Shown in pieces: positions 24,401-35,350 of a stretch of DNA of 64,000 nt; position 1 is the first letter of the stretch; every line of letters begins with the position of its first letter. Under the pieces are notes generated by a model. The model saw nothing but the letters and a program-made list of their open reading frames with translations, was not told the DNA's origin and ran no database searches. A program made the position numbers and the translations under genes. Origin of the DNA: Amorphophallus konjac (taxonomy: Eukaryota > Streptophyta > Magnoliopsida > Alismatales > Araceae); NCBI GenBank assembly GCA_022559845.1, contig CM040120.1, positions 164,964,334 to 165,028,333 on the forward strand, read 5' to 3'.

Positions 24401-26178
24401 CTACTCATGATCTTGAATTGGCAGCGGTGATCTTCGCTCTGAAGATTTGGAGGCATTATTTGTACGGCGAGCGGTTTGAGCTCTTCACTAATCACCAGAG
24501 TTTGAGGTATGTGTTCACGCAGAAGGACCTTAACCTCAGACAGAGGAGATGGATGGAGTACATGAAGGATTATGACGTTACTCTGTCTTATCAGCCTGGC
24601 AGGATGAACGTCGTGGCTGATGCTCTGAGCAGGAGGGTAACGATCAGTCAGATGTTGTTGAGGAAGTGGAAGCTTTGGGAGCAGGTCCCGGCAATGACTT
24701 TTAGACTCAAGGTCCCGCAGGACCAGGGTTTGGCTGTCCTTGCGAGTCTGACTGTCACGCCCGCGGTGAGTCGACAGGTGACTGAGGCCCAGCGAGCGGA
24801 CCCCGAGCTACCTCGTATTCTGTCGATGGCCGAGGTGGAGTTTGGTGAGGATGGAGCTGTGAGATTCAGAGGTAGGTTGTACGTTCCGGCCGAGGGGCAG
24901 GTACGGCGTACGGTTTTGTGTGAGGCTCATGGGAGTCGGTATGCCGTGCACCCCGGATCGGCTAAGATGTACCAGAACCTGAAGAGGCAGTTTTGGTGGC
25001 CTGGCATGAAGAGAGATGTGGCGGAATTTGTGGCCAAGTGTTTGACCTGTCAACAGGTGAAGGCAGAGCACCAGCGACCAGGAGGCACACTTCAGCCCTT
25101 GGATGTTCCTGCTTGGAAGTGGGACCATGTGACCACTGATTTTATGGTTAGATTACCGAGGACGTCCAGTGGGGAGGATAGTATCTGGTTGCTAGTGGAT
25201 AGACTGACGAAGACGGCGCGATTGCTGCCGGTCAAGGTCAGTTGGAGCGTGCAGCGTTTGGCTCGGTTGTATGTGGAGCGGATCGTCCCGTTGCATGGAG
25301 TTCCTATCTCTATCGTGTCCGATCGTGACCCCCGTTTCACTTCTGGATTCTGGAGGAGCTTCCAGAAAGCTCTAGGCACTGAGTTGGCATTCAGCTCGGC
25401 CTATCATCCTCAGTCGGATGGTCAGTCTGAGCGGAGCATCCAGACTTTGGAGGACATGTTGCGGGCGTGTTGCTTGGAGTGGCAGGGGAGTTGGACCCAC
25501 CACCTGCCATTAGTGGAGTTTGCCTACAACAACAGCTATCATTCGAGCATTGGTATGGCTCCTTATGAGGCATTGTATGGGCGACCTTGTCGGACTCCGC
25601 TTGATTGGTTCGAGGTGGGCGGGCATGCTTTCACCGGACCAGAGTTGGTGCAGCAATGTGTTGAGATGGTGCATCTCGTTCGGCAGAAGATGTTGGCAGC
25701 TCAGAGCCGGCAGAAGAGTTATGCCGATCGGAGGAGGCGACCCCTCAGCTTTGCTGTGGGAGATCGAGTTTTCTTGAGAGTGTCTCCCATGAAGGGCGTG
25801 ATGCGCTTCGGTAGGCGTGGGAAGCTGAGTCCCCGCTACATTGGTCCCTTTCCCATCGTTGAGCGTGTTGGGGAAGTTGCTTATCGGTTGTAGCTACCTC
25901 CGGAGCTTTCCGCCGTGCATGATGTGTTCCACGTGTCGATGCTTCGGAAGTACATGCCCGATGATTCTCATGTTCTCGAGGATGCCGTTTGGCCTGACGT
26001 GACCCCAGATCTGTCCCTTCCGGAATTTCCTGTTCGCATTGAGGATCGGCGAGAGCAGCGCCTGCAGAACAAGGTTATTCCTCTGGTTAAGGTGGTCTGG
26101 CAGCGTCATTCTGGCGGCGAGGCATCTTGGGAGCGCGAGGATTAGATGCGGGAGTTGTATCCTTATTTGTTTGTGTGA
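21460..26178 (+). pseudogene. Tekay-type gag-pol polyprotein with four in-frame stops
   Basis: One continuous frame of 1573 codons begins at MAPRRRTR (21460). An in-frame ATG at 21412 is upstream of the family-like start. Domains: Gln-rich N-terminus; Retrotrans_gag (about residues 85-265); zinc knuckles at residues 353-365 (atypical) and 371-384 (CX2CX4HX4C); protease FDSGASHS (Asp 466); RT with FVDD at residue 800; RNase H (about 930-1060); integrase with an HHCC region, Asp codons at 25138 and 25321 and Glu at 25429 (35 residues between the last two); C-terminal chromodomain-like tail. Stops at 23275 TAG, 23509 TGA, 25891 TAG and 26143 TAG break it. All fit C-to-T or G-to-A change. The RNase H motif that normally reads TDH has Asn at codon 24490-24492. 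The natural end is the TGA at 26176-26178. Confidence 0.94.
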
Positions 26179-26230
26179 GTCTTTCCCCCGTCCTTATGCC
26201 TTGTCCTTGAATTTCGAGGATGAAATTCGT

Positions 26231-26245
26231 TTAAGGGGGGAGGGC
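26231..26245 (+). promoter_or_regulatory. Polypurine tract of the Tekay-type element
   Basis: TTAAGGGGGGAGGGC lies directly before the 3' LTR. The preceding box at about 26211-26230 is AATTTCGAGGATGAAATTCG, a hallmark of this group and near-identical to the box before the LARD polypurine tracts. Confidence 0.9.
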
Positions 26246-28677
26246 TGTAATGTCCCGGATCTTTTGGATCCTTCGTTATAGGTCCCGGATCTGGTTTGTC
26301 AGGGTGTTCGACCCTGTTATGTCCAAAATTTCGTTTTGGACATCTTTCGTGTTCGGATCGGCGCGATCCGGAGTCGTTTCGGAGGCCCGGAGTGTGTCCG
26401 CAGCTTTTCCGTGCGCGTTTTCCGATTTCCGCGTACGGGTTTCGGCGAGTCCTTCGGAACCCTGTAGCGGGTGAACTGGTTCGTTCACCAACCCGCGAGT
26501 GGTACCGTTGCGATCAACGTGTCGAGACGGTCGAGGAGGTGTATTTTTCTATTTTTTGATATTTTTGGCATTTTTCGAATTTTCTATTTAAAGCCTTTTC
26601 TTTTTCTTTTTCTTCCCTTTTTCTTCTTCCTTCTTTCCCCTCCCGTGAGCGCGCAACGGTCACCTCCCCTTTTTCCCCTCCTTGCCCGTTGGAACCTCGC
26701 GGCGGCCCCTTCCCCTCCGGCGACGGGTGGTGGACCTTGGCGGCAGCGCGGTGACGACGGCAGCGGCGAGAGGATTACGGCGGTGCCCCCATTGGCACGT
26801 GGATGTGGAGTTCGTGGTTGAGCTAGATTTGAAGATCGGCGGCGTTTCGGTGGATTTCGAGCTTCCTTGAGGTAGGGGGACGAATCCTTACCCTCTTTCT
26901 AGCATTCCCCGTGATTTCTAGGCCGTGGAGAGGCCGAGAGGGGCTAGATTCATGCCGGGAGGGTTATTTCCATGTTTGGGGTTTGAGCGCCGGATCCGTC
27001 GATTCGTGGGGTTTTTGACCGATTTGGGGGCTCTAGATGCATGCTAGGTCGTTGTGGGGTGATTCCCCATTGTTTTCCCTTCACCAAAGGGGGTGAATGG
27101 GCGTGGTTTTGTGATTTCCGGCCATAGTTCGCGAACCGGGCTCGGCCCGATGTCGCGCTATAGTCCAGTGGCGCGTTCTTGATGAACGCGCTGTGTCGTC
27201 CGAGCGTGTCCGTCGGAGAAGACGAACAGTAAGGCGATGGGGAACGCGCCTGGTTCGGGTAGCGTGATCTCCAGATCGCGCTATCCAAGACTAACGCGTT
27301 CAGATTGAATGCGCTAGCCTTGGGCAGCGTGACATGGAAGATCGCGCTAGCCAAAGCTAGCGCGTTCTTCGATGTCGCGCTAGGGATACCTAGCGCGACC
27401 TTTCCCCTTCCCCGAACCACGTTTTGCGGGTAGCGTGACCTCCGGTTGGATGAGTTATGGACCCGGTTGTGGCGTGTGGCCCAAGGGATGCCGTGGACAC
27501 CCAGTGAGAGCCACAGGGGCGCCCGGGGTTCCTCGGAGAATCAGTTACCTCGGTAGGAGTGCCGCGTGACTTGAGGGACGGTCGGACCTCATGCGTGTCC
27601 CCGGCTTCCGTACCTACCGTAGGATCATCGAGAGTCTGTGCTAGGGTTTGGTCGGTGGTTTCCGTGGATTAGTCCTTACTTCCAGCGACCTGTCCACTAG
27701 TCGTAGCTTCTTGCGCACGCGGGTGCGGACCCACCTGGGAGTGGTGGAGAGCGAGACCCAGTGTGATGCGGTTTTTAGGCTGGTTATCGTAGGGCCCCTT
27801 GCCTTTGCCACCAGAGTCCGGTGGGGGGGAAAACCAGCTAGAGGACCCGACCTAGAGCAGATGGTATGTGTGTGCACACGTAGTTGGGGGCTTGGGACAC
27901 GCACTGACGAGTGCGACCCCAGCTAGTCCTTGTTGTGTGGTACTTGTTGCGTGTCTGAGTCTCACGCCCGGGGCGTTGTAGCTAGACACTTGTGACGCGG
28001 TGTAAGACGTCAGGGGACGCATCCGGTCGTTCTTCTTGTGGATGGTGCTCCTGTTCACTGGCAGGCGTGGAGTCGTGTTTTGTTGGACCGAGGTTCCGTA
28101 CTACGGTACTGTTAGAGTAGACGACTTTTCCGTTTATTTACTTTAGCTTGTCGGTTCTACCGTACTCTCGGTTGGTAGGGTTGTCTTCTCCTTCCTCGTT
28201 TTCCATGCGAGGTGGGGATTCGTGGGATCCCTACTGGGCCAATGAGATGAGGCTCACCCCTGCTCTTCAGGTGAGGCGGGGTCGGCGGGAGGCGCGGCCG
28301 AGTTTCAGCGTGGGTCTTCCAGCCAGGGTTAGTTGCCAGTCTGCCAGAGCCGGGGGATGCCCCGTGTTGTTGTACGCCGGGGGATGCCCCGTGTTGTTGT
28401 ATGCCGGGGGATGCCCCGTGTAGTTGTACTTTCTTTCCTGTTGACTATACTCTCTTTTGGACATGAGACACTGTGGACCTTGTAGCAGTTTGATTTATTT
28501 ATATTATTATGTGCATTTCCTTTTTGATTATTGTGCTATCTCTGTGGACGTTGCAGCTTCTCTTATACCCCACACCACTCCTTTCTACCCTTCCGAGTCT
28601 TCGGGCTCGTGGGTTGGCGGGCTGAGATTCGAGACGCGCCGGTTCCTTTCCGGTACTCGGATCCTCAGGTCGTCACA
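26246..28677 (+). repeat. 3' LTR of the Tekay-type element
   Basis: This 2432-bp LTR is collinear with 18886-21305. The 12-bp length difference is an extra GGCGAGTCCTTC-like segment near 26443-26455. Divergence from the 5' LTR is low and mostly transitions, including CpG sites in the hairpin array, so the insertion is younger than the copia host. Confidence 0.93.
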
Positions 28678-28682
28678 GATAG

Positions 28683-28950
28683 AGTCGGGGAAAGTTGTGC
28701 CGGGGAGGTACCGTCGCTGCGCAAGGGTCCGTGTGGATCTGCTCTAGAGGCCGTACAGCTGTGCGGCTCGATATTCTGCATCGGGCATCGCGGACAGCGT
28801 CGTTCCGCGCAAGGTGAAACACGTAACCTGTAATTAGGGTATTAGAAACACCGATTAGAGCACATATTAAGCTTTCCATAACACCGAGATCGGGCAAATG
28901 AATTTTTGTTATCCGCTGCGTCGCCCGTAGGTGTTGTGCGAAACCTTACA
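28683..28950 (+). repeat. Copia 3' LTR, second part
   Basis: This is the last 268 bp of the copia LTR, matching about 1646-1913 and ending CTTACA. It is followed by the copia TSD GAACA at 28951-28955. Confidence 0.93.
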
Positions 28951-28955
28951 GAACA

Positions 28956-30043
28956 TTCCCCAGATTCACTGCTCTTCCGCTCTGACTACAGAGGACTGTC
29001 TCTCAGTGGCGGGCTCTCTTGTGGATCAATGAGTGAACATTAAATGGGTTAATCCCAATATGCCCAAACCCACAGTCCTTGATGGACATTATGGTGGCCG
29101 TGAGATGCGTGCCCCTCGTAGGCTGGCCCTCGGGGTTTCCTTCTCTAACCGATTGTCCCGACTTGAGCGTTGAGTCGACTCGGGTCGCGTGCCCCTCGTA
29201 GGCTAGTCCTCGGGGTCTTCGCTCCCATAATGAGTCGTCTCACCCGCCCACTCTCACCCATGGACTTGGTGCCCCTAGCAGGCTGGACCTCGGGGTTTTC
29301 CTTTCCGTTCGGGTTTTACCGGCCGCCGTTGCGCCACCCGGCCCTTAGGGGTTGCTCCGCTACGTGAGTATTTCCTGCTTCTCCCCGACAGTCCTCCGGG
29401 ACGGGGAGATGCTGCCGAAATTCCGGCTCGAACTAGTCTGACTCGGAACGATCGCCGCGCTTGAGTGTGAACCTCGCGCGAGCCTATGACTCGGCTTCCG
29501 GATGTCCCGGGGGCGATCCTTTGAATAACTGACTTAAATAAACTTTCAAAGTCTCCCAAAGTGTTTTAATAAACCTAAGAAATAACAAATAAAATCTCAG
29601 TTTCCACGAAATTGGGCTAAACCGGCGCCGTTTGCGTCCGGCGCGCCTTAAAACGGCGCGCCCCATCCCAGCGCACCCCAAAAGGGGCCACGCCGTTTTA
29701 ACCCCCTTCTACACCTATGGTTCCCATGCCGTTTTAAGTTCTTTTTCTGGCGCCGTTTCAAGCGTTTTAAGCCCTTTTTTACGCGTACCACGCCGATTTC
29801 ATTCCGAATCGTGCCGTTGTGCAGTTCTGGTCCCCTCGTCGCCTCTGGGGTGATTTCCAATGTTAATAACAGAATGAAGTAAACCTTTCGATCAATAAAT
29901 TGAAAAAATTAGCTTGTCTAAGCTTGAATTGATCGGCTGCGTATCGTTGCCGTCATGCTTTAGTCTAAGCATTCATGTCACGTCAATGCATGCCTCAGGG
30001 CGCACATCCATGGTATATCAAATGACATTAACGGAAAGTCGGG
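28956..30043. other. Unclassified sequence between the two nested clusters
   Basis: This is the right-hand continuation of the copia target. It holds a degenerate 80-bp repeat (29108-29347), a GGCGCC/GGCGCGCC-rich patch with repeated CGCCGTTT words (29621-29830) and no convincing plus-strand gene. The GC-rich palindromic style resembles the LTRs of the Tekay and LARD families, so an old LTR is a reasonable guess, but I see no clear TG or CA ends. Confidence 0.45.
29108..29347. repeat. Degenerate 80-bp tandem repeat, three units
   Basis: TGCCCCT occurs at 29110, 29190 and 29270, exactly 80 bp apart, each time followed by a (C/A)G(T/C)AGGCT word and then CCTCGGGGTTTTCC-like sequence. The rest of each unit is diverged. 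Confidence 0.72.
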
Positions 30044-30255
30044 TTACACCCGATTGGAAGTTTTGTCACGCATGATGGTGGTCTTCGGGCCTAAGTCCTC
30101 CGCCATGTACCGAGGATCCTCCCTAATAAATCGTGTGTAGTCGATCGTAGCATCTTGCATGACCACTCGCATGCTCTGCATCTCTTATTCCGGCCTCGAC
30201 AGCCCACTATCTCGGCAAATAATCAAAGGTTTTCCCTCCTCGTGGGAGATGTAAT
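30044..30255 (-). pseudogene. Unidentified coding remnant, cut by the Y LTR
   Basis: On the minus strand the frame from 30255 down to the TAA at 30044-30046 spans about 70 codons with one internal TAA (30185-30187). Its translation is unlike the low-complexity shadow frames elsewhere. The last 47 codons hold a balanced, charged sequence including DATIDYTRFIREDPRYMAED. Its upstream part would lie beyond the Y LTR start at 30256, so the frame seems to have been split by that insertion. I do not recognise the family. It could be the 3' end of a transposon gene or of a host gene. Confidence 0.4.
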
Positions 30256-31682
30256 TGTAATACCCCAAATTCTTTAGAAATTTATTTAGAAAGTTATTTG
30301 AAATTATTTGGAATTTATTTGAATTAATGAGAATTATTCGAAATTAATTAGATTAATTCTTTAATAAATAGAATAAGTCACTTTTCAACTATTTTATAAA
30401 AATCATATTCTTGTAGAATCAATTGTGTTTAATAATATTTCCTTCTGTGGCCAACCCTAAAAAAATCATTTATTAGGCCGAATTAGTGGATTAAGTCTTC
30501 CGAACTTAATATTTAACTATTTACGGAATAGTAGAAGTTGAAATTTTGTCTACCATATAAAAATTCATAGAAATAGTAATTAAATAATAGATGCATCGAC
30601 TAACACTTTTGTCTTCTATGACTAAGCTTAATAAAATCATTATCTAGGCCTAATCAGTGGGTTAAGTCTGACTTTTAACCCACCTAACCCGAAATTCGTG
30701 TTCACTATTCACCCCATCTTAAAACATCAAATTAGAGCTTGTTTCTTAACCAAATGAGGTGATTCCAGAGGAAAATGAAAGGTAATACATTGAGGATTAA
30801 TAGCCCTCTATCAATCGAACCAAACCCTAACCCTAGCACATGGTGGCGGCTGAGTTTGGTGGAAGTCAACCTTGGCGGCGCCATTTTCAAACACCACCTT
30901 GCGTGGTCGATTTCTCCCAACTCCGAAGTCTCTAGAAGCTCTATGAGCTATCAAAATGAAGCTCTACGAGTTTACTTTCATTTGGTGGCTGTCGTGTTCG
31001 CATTGGATTCAGATCTAGGAAGTTCTTGGTCGTTTAGTGGAGGTGGGTCGGCTGCCGTCGTCCTCCTTCCTCTCCTCTTTGATCCTTCGATTGAGGTAGG
31101 TTTCCTTAACCAAAATCAGCTTATGAATATATCAAATTGTTCCTCTCGACGAGATCTTTCCAGTGGTTGTAAAATCCCTAAATTTTATTAGGTATCCGAG
31201 GAGATATCGAGGTTTTTCTAAGGTGCTGTCTGGTTCGTTCTTCATTCTAGGTCGTGGTTTTGTTCTTCCAAACCAGGTTAGTAATCTTAACCAAGATTCG
31301 TAAATAGATAGTCTATCTTGATCAGCTCGACGAGCTCTTTCATTTGGCAGTAAAAGCCCCAATTTCTATTGGGTATTCAGGAAGTTATTAAGGGATCTTT
31401 GAGGGCTATCAAGGATCGTTGGGTATTTTTGTAGCTGGGTTTGATCTTCATTTAAGGTAGGTTCTAACAGACCTAACTTTAATTATTATACATGAATGGA
31501 ATCCTCATCATGTTAGCTTCCTTTTAACGTTGAAAGCCCTAATTTTTATCAATCATACCAGGTTAATTTCTCTATTTAGTAAGCATATGTCTATGTTAGG
31601 GTTTTAAGTGCACATTTTAGGATTAAGCTTGATTTCACGTGGATAATCACAGGCCAAACTTAAAATTGAACATACCATCTTG
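30256..31682 (+). repeat. Element Y 5' LTR, first part
   Basis: It begins TGTAATACCCCAAATTC, a typical plant gypsy LTR start, then AT-rich sequence. From 31093 it holds three diverged units of about 180 bp that start near GGTAGGTT or GGTTAGTA (about 31095, 31274, 31457), with shared CGACGAG...CTTTC and AAAATCCC/AAAGCCCC blocks. A 138-codon frame at 30775-31191 lies in this LTR, shows no domain and is not called as a gene. The LTR is cut by LARD-2. Confidence 0.75.
31678..31682. repeat. 5-bp target-site duplication of LARD-2 (left copy)
   Basis: TCTTG precedes LARD-2 and recurs at 50809-50813. It joins the two Y LTR pieces. Confidence 0.93.
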
Positions 31683-34600
31683 TGTAATGCCCTGGATCTT
31701 GTTGGATCTTTGTTGGATCTTTCGGATCTCTTTCGGATTGGTTTCGTTGAGTTTCGGTTCGCTTTTGTGGCTTCCGAGTTGAGTTTGACGAGCCGTGTGG
31801 GTTTTTCTCACGTACAAGTTACGGAACCCTACGGTGAGTTTGTTTGACAATTCTCGAGCTCGTGGATGCTACAGCGACGATGTACTCGTCGAGCCGGTCG
31901 TTTCGACTATTTTTGCGTATTTTTCTGAATTTGTGCATTTTCGGCGCCTTTTCGGAATTTCCGGAAATTAGGAAAATTTCCTAATTTCTTTCTTTTTTTC
32001 TTTTCTCTTTCTCTCTCTCCTTCTCATTCGCGCGACCGTCTCTCTCTCTCCCGTTCTCTCTCGTTCTCTCCCCTTTCCGGCTCCGGCTGCAGACGGAGGC
32101 GTAGGTGGGCGAGGCGGTGAAGCCGTGGAGCTGGTTGGATGCGCGATGGAGCGAGGATCGGATCGATTCTGGCGCGATCCCGATCGGTGGATTCAAAGCC
32201 GGTGAAATCGGTTCGCGAGTGGTTTTCGGCGTGGTTTAGTCCTTTCGGGGCACGGTTTCTTCGGTGGAGGTAGGGTGACGGATCCTTGCTTCTCCATTTT
32301 CGTTTTCCCTGCCATTGCACGGTGTTCGGCTAGGAAACGAGCGTGTTTGGGCTTGTTTTGCCTAAACCGTGATTTTCGTGATTTTTAGGGTCGGCCGGTA
32401 AACGGTGACCGTTTGCGGTTCAGTTAGTTCCTAAATGACCGCAGGGATGTTAGAATCCCATCCACGTTGGTTTCGTGCGATTTGGTGTTCATTCGAGGCC
32501 GGTAGAAGCCCGGGAACCTCGGTGACCCATTTAGGGTTGATTTGGTGAAATCGCCCGAATCTTGCATTTTTGATGTTGCATGTGGGGTTTGGAGCCCCTT
32601 GGTGTTGTCTTTTGTCGTTGCGGTGTGTTTCCCCTGCGTTTCGGCGTGAATGGGGCGTGGAATGGGCCGATCCGGCCATTCCTATGTTTTCCCGCCGTAA
32701 CCGAAGTAGCGGTCTAGCCAGCGACCGCCACTTGCTTTTGACGGCCCTACGATGGACCGTTATTTGGTTTGAGGGTTTAGCCCTTTTGCTTCTGGGTGAG
32801 TGACGGCCCAAGGGTGGTGCGTCATTCCCGTGTAACGCGCCAGTGCTTGGCCGTTGCTTTCGTTTTGTCGTTTTTCTTTGGGGTTTAGTCGGTTGGTCTA
32901 ACGCACTGGACCCAGTGCGTTAGATGGAAGCGGCGCGCCTTGCCCAGGCCGTTGCTTGCCAGTTGACTGACGTTTGACTCGTTGAGGCGGTGCCTCTAAC
33001 GGTCGAGCCCTTGTGCGTTGTTTTGAGTATAACGTGCCTGCCCCTGGCCGTTATATTCTGCGTGGACGAGGTTGGGTGGCTGTCCCGTTGGAAGCGACGG
33101 TGGAGCCCCTGTGCGTCGTTAGAGAGTAACGCGCTCACCCCTGTCCGTCGTTTGCTGTGGTGTTGGGTTGAGGGTGGCTATGCCGTTGTGAGTAACGGAT
33201 AGGCCCCCGTGCGTCGTTTGGTTCTGACGGCCCTCCCCTGCCGCGCTGTTTCGTGAGTGACGCGCCTGGCTTAGCGCGTTGCTTCGTTTTGGGTTTGGGT
33301 GGCTATGCCGTTGGGAGTAACGGTGGAGCCCCTGTGCGCCGCTTGCTTGTAACGCCCCTGGTCCCGTGCGTTACTTGGCTTTTGTGTGCTTTGTAGGTTG
33401 TTAGGGTGGTGTGAGCGACGGTCTGTGTCCGTCCGTCGTTTGGGAAATAACGCCCCTGAGCTAGACCGTCACTTGCTAATAACGGTCTAGGGCCTGTGCG
33501 TTACTTCCTTTGTGCCTTGGTTTTCCGCCCGATGGTTCTGCGTGTCTTGGCTTGTCCTTGTGGTCTGCCCGTTGTCCCGTGGATGTCTCTTGACGTCCTA
33601 TGAGGGTTAAGACTACGTTGTAAGGTAGCCAGGAGTCTTCTTACTTGTGGTAGGACTCTTGATCCTACTCTGGTATGCTTTTGTTGTTTGGTTTCGGTCA
33701 ACCCGGTTTGACCCAGTGGTTGACATGTGACCTTGTTTGTGCGTGTCTTGGCAGCTCTGTCCTGTCCGAGACACTGCTTCTGGATGCTTCGAGGTGTTGT
33801 TCTACCTCGGTTTGCGTGTCCAGTTGTGCTGAGGGTTCTTGATGTTTCCCTCAGGTCTCCGTGTGTTGTTTTCTGCGGAGCGTGGTTTCTCTGGCTTAGG
33901 ATTAGACCGATTGGCGGCTTGTTCCGCTGTTTGTGACGATCTTGCCTTGAGTCGTTCGACTCAGGATCGTTACATAGGAGGTCTAGTTGCTTGTCCTGAG
34001 TTGTCGGCAGTGGCGATGCTGCCATTTGGTGCCTCGAAGTACGTGTTGAGGGGCGTGGTCGCCCGTTTGTACTTCGGCACTTGTGTTTGAGCTTCTGTGT
34101 CGTGTGAAGCCTCCACTTGTTGTTGCCTAAGGTCTGTTGAGTGCCGACCCGCTAGCGGATGGCGGAGGGTTATTCCCGGTGAGGGGTTTGTAGTTAGTTC
34201 CGCGGGCTCCTAGTCAACGGTAGCGTCCTACCGAGGGAGAATACTAGCTAGAGGACCTGGCTTAGACTATAGCCAGTGTGTGCATACGTGGTCAGGGACT
34301 AAGGACTTACGTCGACGGGCGTGACCCTGACTAGTTACTTGTTTTGTTGTTCCAGTTTGGTTCAGCTAGTGTCTACATCTCTGCTATTGTTACAGCAGTA
34401 CTGTAGGTGAGACACTTGAGGTGCAGCGTGAGACGTCAGTGGACGCAGCTGGCTTTCTAAGGGGGTGCTTCCGTCACGTGACGCGTAGCTCTCGCGTTTT
34501 CTTGCGCGTCGTGACCTTTGCGAGTTGCCCGTTCGTGGCCGTGCTCGAGGTCAGTGTTTTGTTGTCCGCATGGTGTTCTGTCTAGGTCGTGTCTAGACCT

Positions 34601-35336
34601 GGATTGTTTGGGGCTGGTTGACAGACTGGTGTACCCTTCTGTGTGAGTTTAGGGTCATCCATCTGTTGCCTTTTGTTTGGAGTAGTTTGGGATGCCGAGG
34701 TTAGTTCGGTAGCCGCTTGTTTGGTGCGGGTTCTCACCCTCTCCTGCGTGTTCCCTACTCCTACTTCCCGTCTGTTCCTTTACAGCTTTGTAGTGTAGCT
34801 TTCCTGCCTTGCTACGTTGCTGTTCTTGCTGCGTTTGTTGCTGCTTCCGTTGCTTTTGCTTTGTGCGTTTTCCAGTGGGGATCCGCGTGACCCCTACTGA
34901 GTTTCTGTTGAGACTCACCCCTGCTGCTTTTCAGGTGGGTTTCGCTGTCTGCCTCTGCTGTTCTTGGTGGAGCGCTCTTTCGCTGTTGTTGCTGCCAGCC
35001 GTACCTGCGTCGGGCTTCTCCCGACTTCTGTGTACGTTTCTTCTGTCGTACTGTACTGTGCTAGACTTGTTGTCTTTCCTTTGGGCTGGACTCTATGTTT
35101 AATTGTTAAAAATTTATTAATGAAGCTGTAATTTTATTTCTGCTACTTTAGCAATCCAATCTAATGAAATTTACTTGCTTACTGTTATATCTCTGTGGCT
35201 TCAATGTACTCTACACATGCCTTTTATCCCTTCGGCGCTTTCCCGCGCTTGGGAGGCCTCGCGGGTCCCTCATGGTATCACGTGTATTCGGTATTTATAC
35301 CGGGTGCACCGGGTATCTGGAATCCGGGTCGTTACA
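31683..35336 (+). repeat. LARD-2 5' LTR
   Basis: This 3654-bp LTR runs from TGTAATGCCCTGG to GTCGTTACA. A (CT)n-rich tract lies at about 32000-32070 and the GTAACGCGC-type array at about 32790-33510. Near 34583 it lacks a 60-bp segment that the 3' LTR keeps at about 49992-50060. A short direct repeat (TCTG) flanks the lost segment. Confidence 0.92.
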
Positions 35337-35338
35337 GG

Positions 35339-35350
35339 TGGTATCAGAGC
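35339..35350 (+). promoter_or_regulatory. Primer-binding site of LARD-2 (initiator tRNA-Met)
   Basis: TGGTATCAGAGC starts two bases after the 5' LTR end. Confidence 0.93.

Larger units (their letters stand above)
18886..28677 (+). mobile_element. Ty3/gypsy retrotransposon, Tekay/Del-type chromovirus
   Basis: This complete 9.8-kb element sits in the copia 3' LTR. Order: 5' LTR 18886-21305, primer site, gag-protease-RT-RNase H-integrase-chromodomain-like tail (21460-26178), polypurine tract, 3' LTR 26246-28677. RT before integrase defines Ty3/gypsy. The C-terminal VKVVW...SWERE motif and the TTTCGAGGATGAAATTC box before the polypurine tract point to the Tekay/Del chromoviruses (family knowledge). 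Four in-frame stops and a changed RNase H residue make it inactive in its own right. Confidence 0.94.
333..28950 (+). mobile_element. Ty1/copia LTR retrotransposon, interrupted by two nested elements
   Basis: Order on the plus strand: 5' LTR (333-1913), tRNA-iMet primer site, long leader, gag-protease-integrase (3980-6337), nested LARD-1, reverse transcriptase-RNase H (16018-17568), polypurine tract, 3' LTR (17583-18885 plus 28683-28950) with a nested gypsy element. Protease-integrase-RT-RNase H order defines Ty1/copia. The protein motifs look like the Angela/Tork-like group, but I do not assign a lineage firmly. Without its guests the element is about 9.1 kb. In-frame stops show that it is inactive. 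The two LTRs differ by scattered substitutions and one 10-bp indel near 1390-1405, so this is the oldest insertion of the left cluster. Confidence 0.93.

Noticed and set aside
30775..31191. 138-codon plus-strand frame near the start of element Y
   Set aside because: It lies within the Y LTR, contains diverged repeat units and no recognisable domain.
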